This document shows, piece after piece, positions 61,225-64,000 of a stretch of 64,000 bases of DNA. Both the position numbers and the translations under genes were made by a program. Each line of letters begins with the position of its first letter. Position 1 is the first letter of the stretch. A model generated the notes under the pieces. That model was not told the DNA's origin. It did not search any database and saw nothing but the letters and a program-made list of their open reading frames with translations. This DNA is from Dasyornis broadbenti (taxonomy: Eukaryota; Chordata; Aves; Passeriformes; Dasyornithidae): the NCBI GenBank assembly GCA_013397935.1, contig VZRN01001859.1, positions 1,210,268 through 1,274,267 of the forward strand, given 5' to 3'.

Positions 61225-63195
61225 TATTGGAAGAATGGGCAGGCCACTCAGGAAGGCTACAAGGATACCATGAAGTTATGCAGGGAAAAAGTTAGAAAGG
61301 CCAAAGCCTAACTGGAATGAAATCTATTAAGTCAGTGAAAGACAATAAAAAGTAGAAAAATATTTTTAAAAATACATCAGCAACAAAAGGAGGGCTAAGG
61401 AGAATCTCTATCCTTTACACAGGGGGAAATATAGTGGCAAGGATGAGGAACAGACTGAGATACTTAATGCCTTCTTTGCCTCAATCTTTAATAGTAAAAA
61501 CCAGTTATCGTCAGGGCACCCAGCCCTCTAAGCTGGAAGGCAGAGACAGGGAGCAGAATAAAGCCCACAATCCATGGGGAAATGGCCAGTGACCTGCTAC
61601 GCCACTTAGACACACAAAAGTCTATGGGGCTGGATGGGATCCAACCAAATGGACTGAGGGAGCTGGTGAAAATGATCACCGAACCTCTTTCAATAATTTT
61701 TCAGCAGTCCTGGCTAACAGGGGATGCCCCAGGTGACTGGAGGTTAGCAAATGTGATACCCATTTACAAGAAGTGCAGAAGCAGTGTCTGGGAAACTACA
61801 TGCCTGTCAGCCTGAACTGGGTGCCAGGGAAGGTCACAGAGCAGACCATCTCGAGGGCTACCGTGCAACATGTGCAGGACAACCAGGGGATCAGGCCCAG
61901 CCACCACGGGTTTGCAAAACGCCAGTTCTGTTTGACCAACCTGATCTTCTACGACAAGGTGAACTGCTTAGTGGGAGAGGGAAAGGCTATGGATGATGTC
62001 TACCTGGACTTGCTCGAGCCTTTGGCACTGTCTCCCACAGCATCCTCCAGGAGAAAATGGCTGCTCATGGCTTGGATGAGCCATGTTCACTGGATAAAAA
62101 ACCGACTGGAATGCCAGGCCCAGAGACTGGTGGTGAATAGAGTCAGATCTAGCTGGTGGTGGGTCACTACTGGGTCCCCAGGGCTCAGCACGGGGACCAG
62201 TCCTGTTTAATCTCTTTATTGGTGATTCGGATGAGGGGATCAAGGGCACCCTCAGTCAGTTTGCAGATGACACCAAATTGGGTGGGAGTGTCGATCTTCT
62301 GGAGGGCAGGGAGGCTCTGCAGAGGAATCTGAACAGGCTGGATCGATGGGTCAAGGCCAATTTTATGAAGTTCAACAAGGCAAAGTGCCAGTTCCAGCCC
62401 CTGGGTTACAATAATCCCATGCAGCACTACAGACTGGGGGCAGAGCAGCTGGAAAGTAACTCAGCAGAACATGGCAATAACCCAGTAATGCCAATAACTC
62501 AGTAGAAAATGACATGGGGATGGTGGTCAACAGCTGGCTGAACATGAGCCAGTGTGTGCGCAGGTGGCCAAAGAGGCCAATGGCATCCTGGTCTGGATCA
62601 GCAATAGTGTGGCCAGCAGGACCAGGGCAGTGATTGTCCCCCTGCACTCAGCACTGGTGAGGTCACACCTTGAATCCTGTGGTCAGTTTTGGGCCACTCA
62701 CTACAAGAAATTGAGTGCATTGAGGTGCTGGTGCATGTCCAGAGAAGGGCAACGGAGCTAGTGAAGAATCTAGAGCGGAAGTCCTATGAGGAGAAATCAA
62801 CAGAACTGGGATTGTTTAGCCTGGAGAAAAGGAGGCTCAGGGGAGACTCTATTTCTCTCTGAAGCTCCCTGAAAGGAGGTTATAGCCTCTTGAGGGTCAG
62901 TCTCTTCCACCAGGTAACAAGCAATCGGACAAGAAGGAATGGTCTCCAGTTGTACCAGGGGAGGTTTAGATTAGGTATTAGGAAAAAGTTCTTCCCCAAA
63001 ACATTGTCAAGCATTGAAACAGGCTACCCAGGGAAATGATGGAATTACCACCCCTGAAGCCTTTTAAAAAAATGTGGATGTGGCACTTGGGGACATGGTT
63101 TACTAAACATGCCAGTGCTGGGTTAATGGTCAGACTCAATGATCTTAGAGGTCATTTCCAACCTGAACGATTCTGTGATTTTATGATTCCATAAT
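61225..63195 (+). mobile_element. CR1 LINE with reverse-transcriptase remnants, longest copy
   Basis: Nearly 2 kb of CR1, 5'-truncated. In order it shows: the linker before the RT domain (ATQEGYKDTMKLCREKVRKA; LNAFFASIFNSKNQ); the start of the RT (SMGLDGIQPNGLRELV; GDWRLANVIPIYKK); the finger/palm part (MPVSLNWVPGKVTEQ; HHGFAKRQFCLTNL); the first palm motif (DDVYLDL); VHWIKNRLECQAQRLV; the catalytic box FADDTKLGGSV (FADD at 62260-62271); the thumb (NRLDRWVKANFMKFNKAKCQ); and the C-terminus (SVASRTRAVIVPLHSALVRS). At least four frame changes and several stops separate these pieces, so no enzyme can be made. It ends TTTCCAACCTGAACGATTCT and GTGATTTTATGATTCC. The 5' boundary is approximate. Confidence 0.93.
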
Positions 63196-64000
63196 TCAAT
63201 AAATATTTCACACAAGACAAAATCTAGCATTATTAATTTTAACAAGGTGAACCAGTGGCAACTTAGTTAAGGGAGTATGGAAGATAAAAACCACGATATG
63301 GGTGTGACAAAAAGGGAAAAGCCAAAAGCAACTAATTACCAAGGGTTTCAAGAAAGGCTAGGGTTCGGAAAACCATAAAGCCTACAGCTCCAAAGACACT
63401 GGGGCTGCAAAAGGCATGCCAAGGGGAGTGACATTGCACCAAACCAAATTTTGAGGGCTTTGGCCAGGAGCACTGTACCAGCATAGACTTTTAGATTGCC
63501 TTCTTCAAACTCATTGTCTGTGGGAAGACCTGGGGTTTATTACTTGCTTTTGAGGTAACCATCCTCAGATATTCAAAGAGCACAAGCACTTTTCTTGAGG
63601 GTATTCACAATTTTTTACAAAGCTACACTGGAGCTGCGATAGGAAGCACAGGAGGCAGTCTCACAACACAGGACTTCAGGGACAATACTTAGGAGCATTT
63701 AAGCGTTCTTGACTCTCACTCCCAGCCCATGACATGACATCATATCCAGTTCCTGAGGACGTAGCAACTTCAATCAGGAAAAAAAAATCAAATTTGCCAT
63801 CCAAAAGAGCACTTTAACACTGAATCTGCATGCTATGCCCAGTGCTTTCTGTTTGCTTTGCTGGGTTAGTTTTCAGATGGATGAGCTCCCCAGTGTGCAT
63901 GGAGGAGGTGGAAACACAGCTGTGGACATGCATAGAGAGCAGGCAGGTTTGGGCTTGTACCAAGCAGCACCACACAGGGCCATAAACCTGATTTAACTGG
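63196..64000. other. Unique non-coding DNA at the window end
   Basis: Mixed-composition sequence after the CR1 terminus. No gene, repeat or RNA is recognised, and no long open frame exists. Confidence 0.55.

Noticed and set aside
61582..62505. Several separate plus-strand frames that might be called genes
   Set aside because: All are pieces of one frameshifted CR1 reverse transcriptase.
1..64000. CRISPR arrays, operons, phage or plasmid modules
   Set aside because: No regularly spaced repeats and no bacterial-type gene packing; the avian CR1 and LTR content shows a vertebrate nuclear genome.

Overview
The window reads as non-coding nuclear DNA from a bird. It has no operons, no ribosome-binding-site-led open frames, and no open frame longer than about 220 codons in any of the six frames. 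Every mobile element I can recognise is of avian type: CR1 non-LTR retrotransposons (with their tapering 3' ends of ATTCTATG/ATTCTGTG type) and solo LTRs of endogenous retroviruses that are familiar from bird genomes. No confident protein-coding gene is present. The stretch is most likely a gene-poor intergenic region or the inside of a very large intron. I cannot name the species or chromosome from sequence alone.

Layout. 0-6 kb is AT-rich unique DNA, followed by a CR1 3' fragment (6161-6612, +). A short exon-like block lies at 8138-8293 on the minus strand. From 14.1 to 17.7 kb there is a retroelement cluster: a 570-bp solo LTR (+), a 1,028-bp solo LTR of a second family (+), and a CR1 3' end whose tail has grown into a pentanucleotide microsatellite. 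A worn CR1 trace (20.3 kb, -) and a clearer CR1 copy (23.5 kb, -) follow. A small CpG-dense patch (28300-28562) stands out from the AT-rich background and is followed at once by another CR1 (28600-28813, -). From 28.8 to 40.1 kb I recognise no transposable element.

At 40081-41215 one CR1 copy has inserted into another, splitting the older one into two pieces. A second copy of the 570-bp LTR family lies at 45489-46068 in the opposite orientation, with a nearly intact 5-bp target duplication. At 52510-52900 there is a coding-like but broken block of unknown origin, then another CR1 (53034-53310, +), and at 57.0 kb a worn CR1 relic (-). The window ends with its longest CR1 copy (61225-63195, +), which keeps recognisable reverse-transcriptase sequence but is broken by frameshifts and stops.

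Nothing in the window works together as a pathway. Its story is one of repeated retroelement insertion and decay. The points most worth checking are the exon-like block at 8.1-8.3 kb, the CpG patch at 28.3-28.6 kb, the broken coding-like block at 52.5-52.9 kb and the nested CR1 at 40-41 kb. I found no convincing new biological system.
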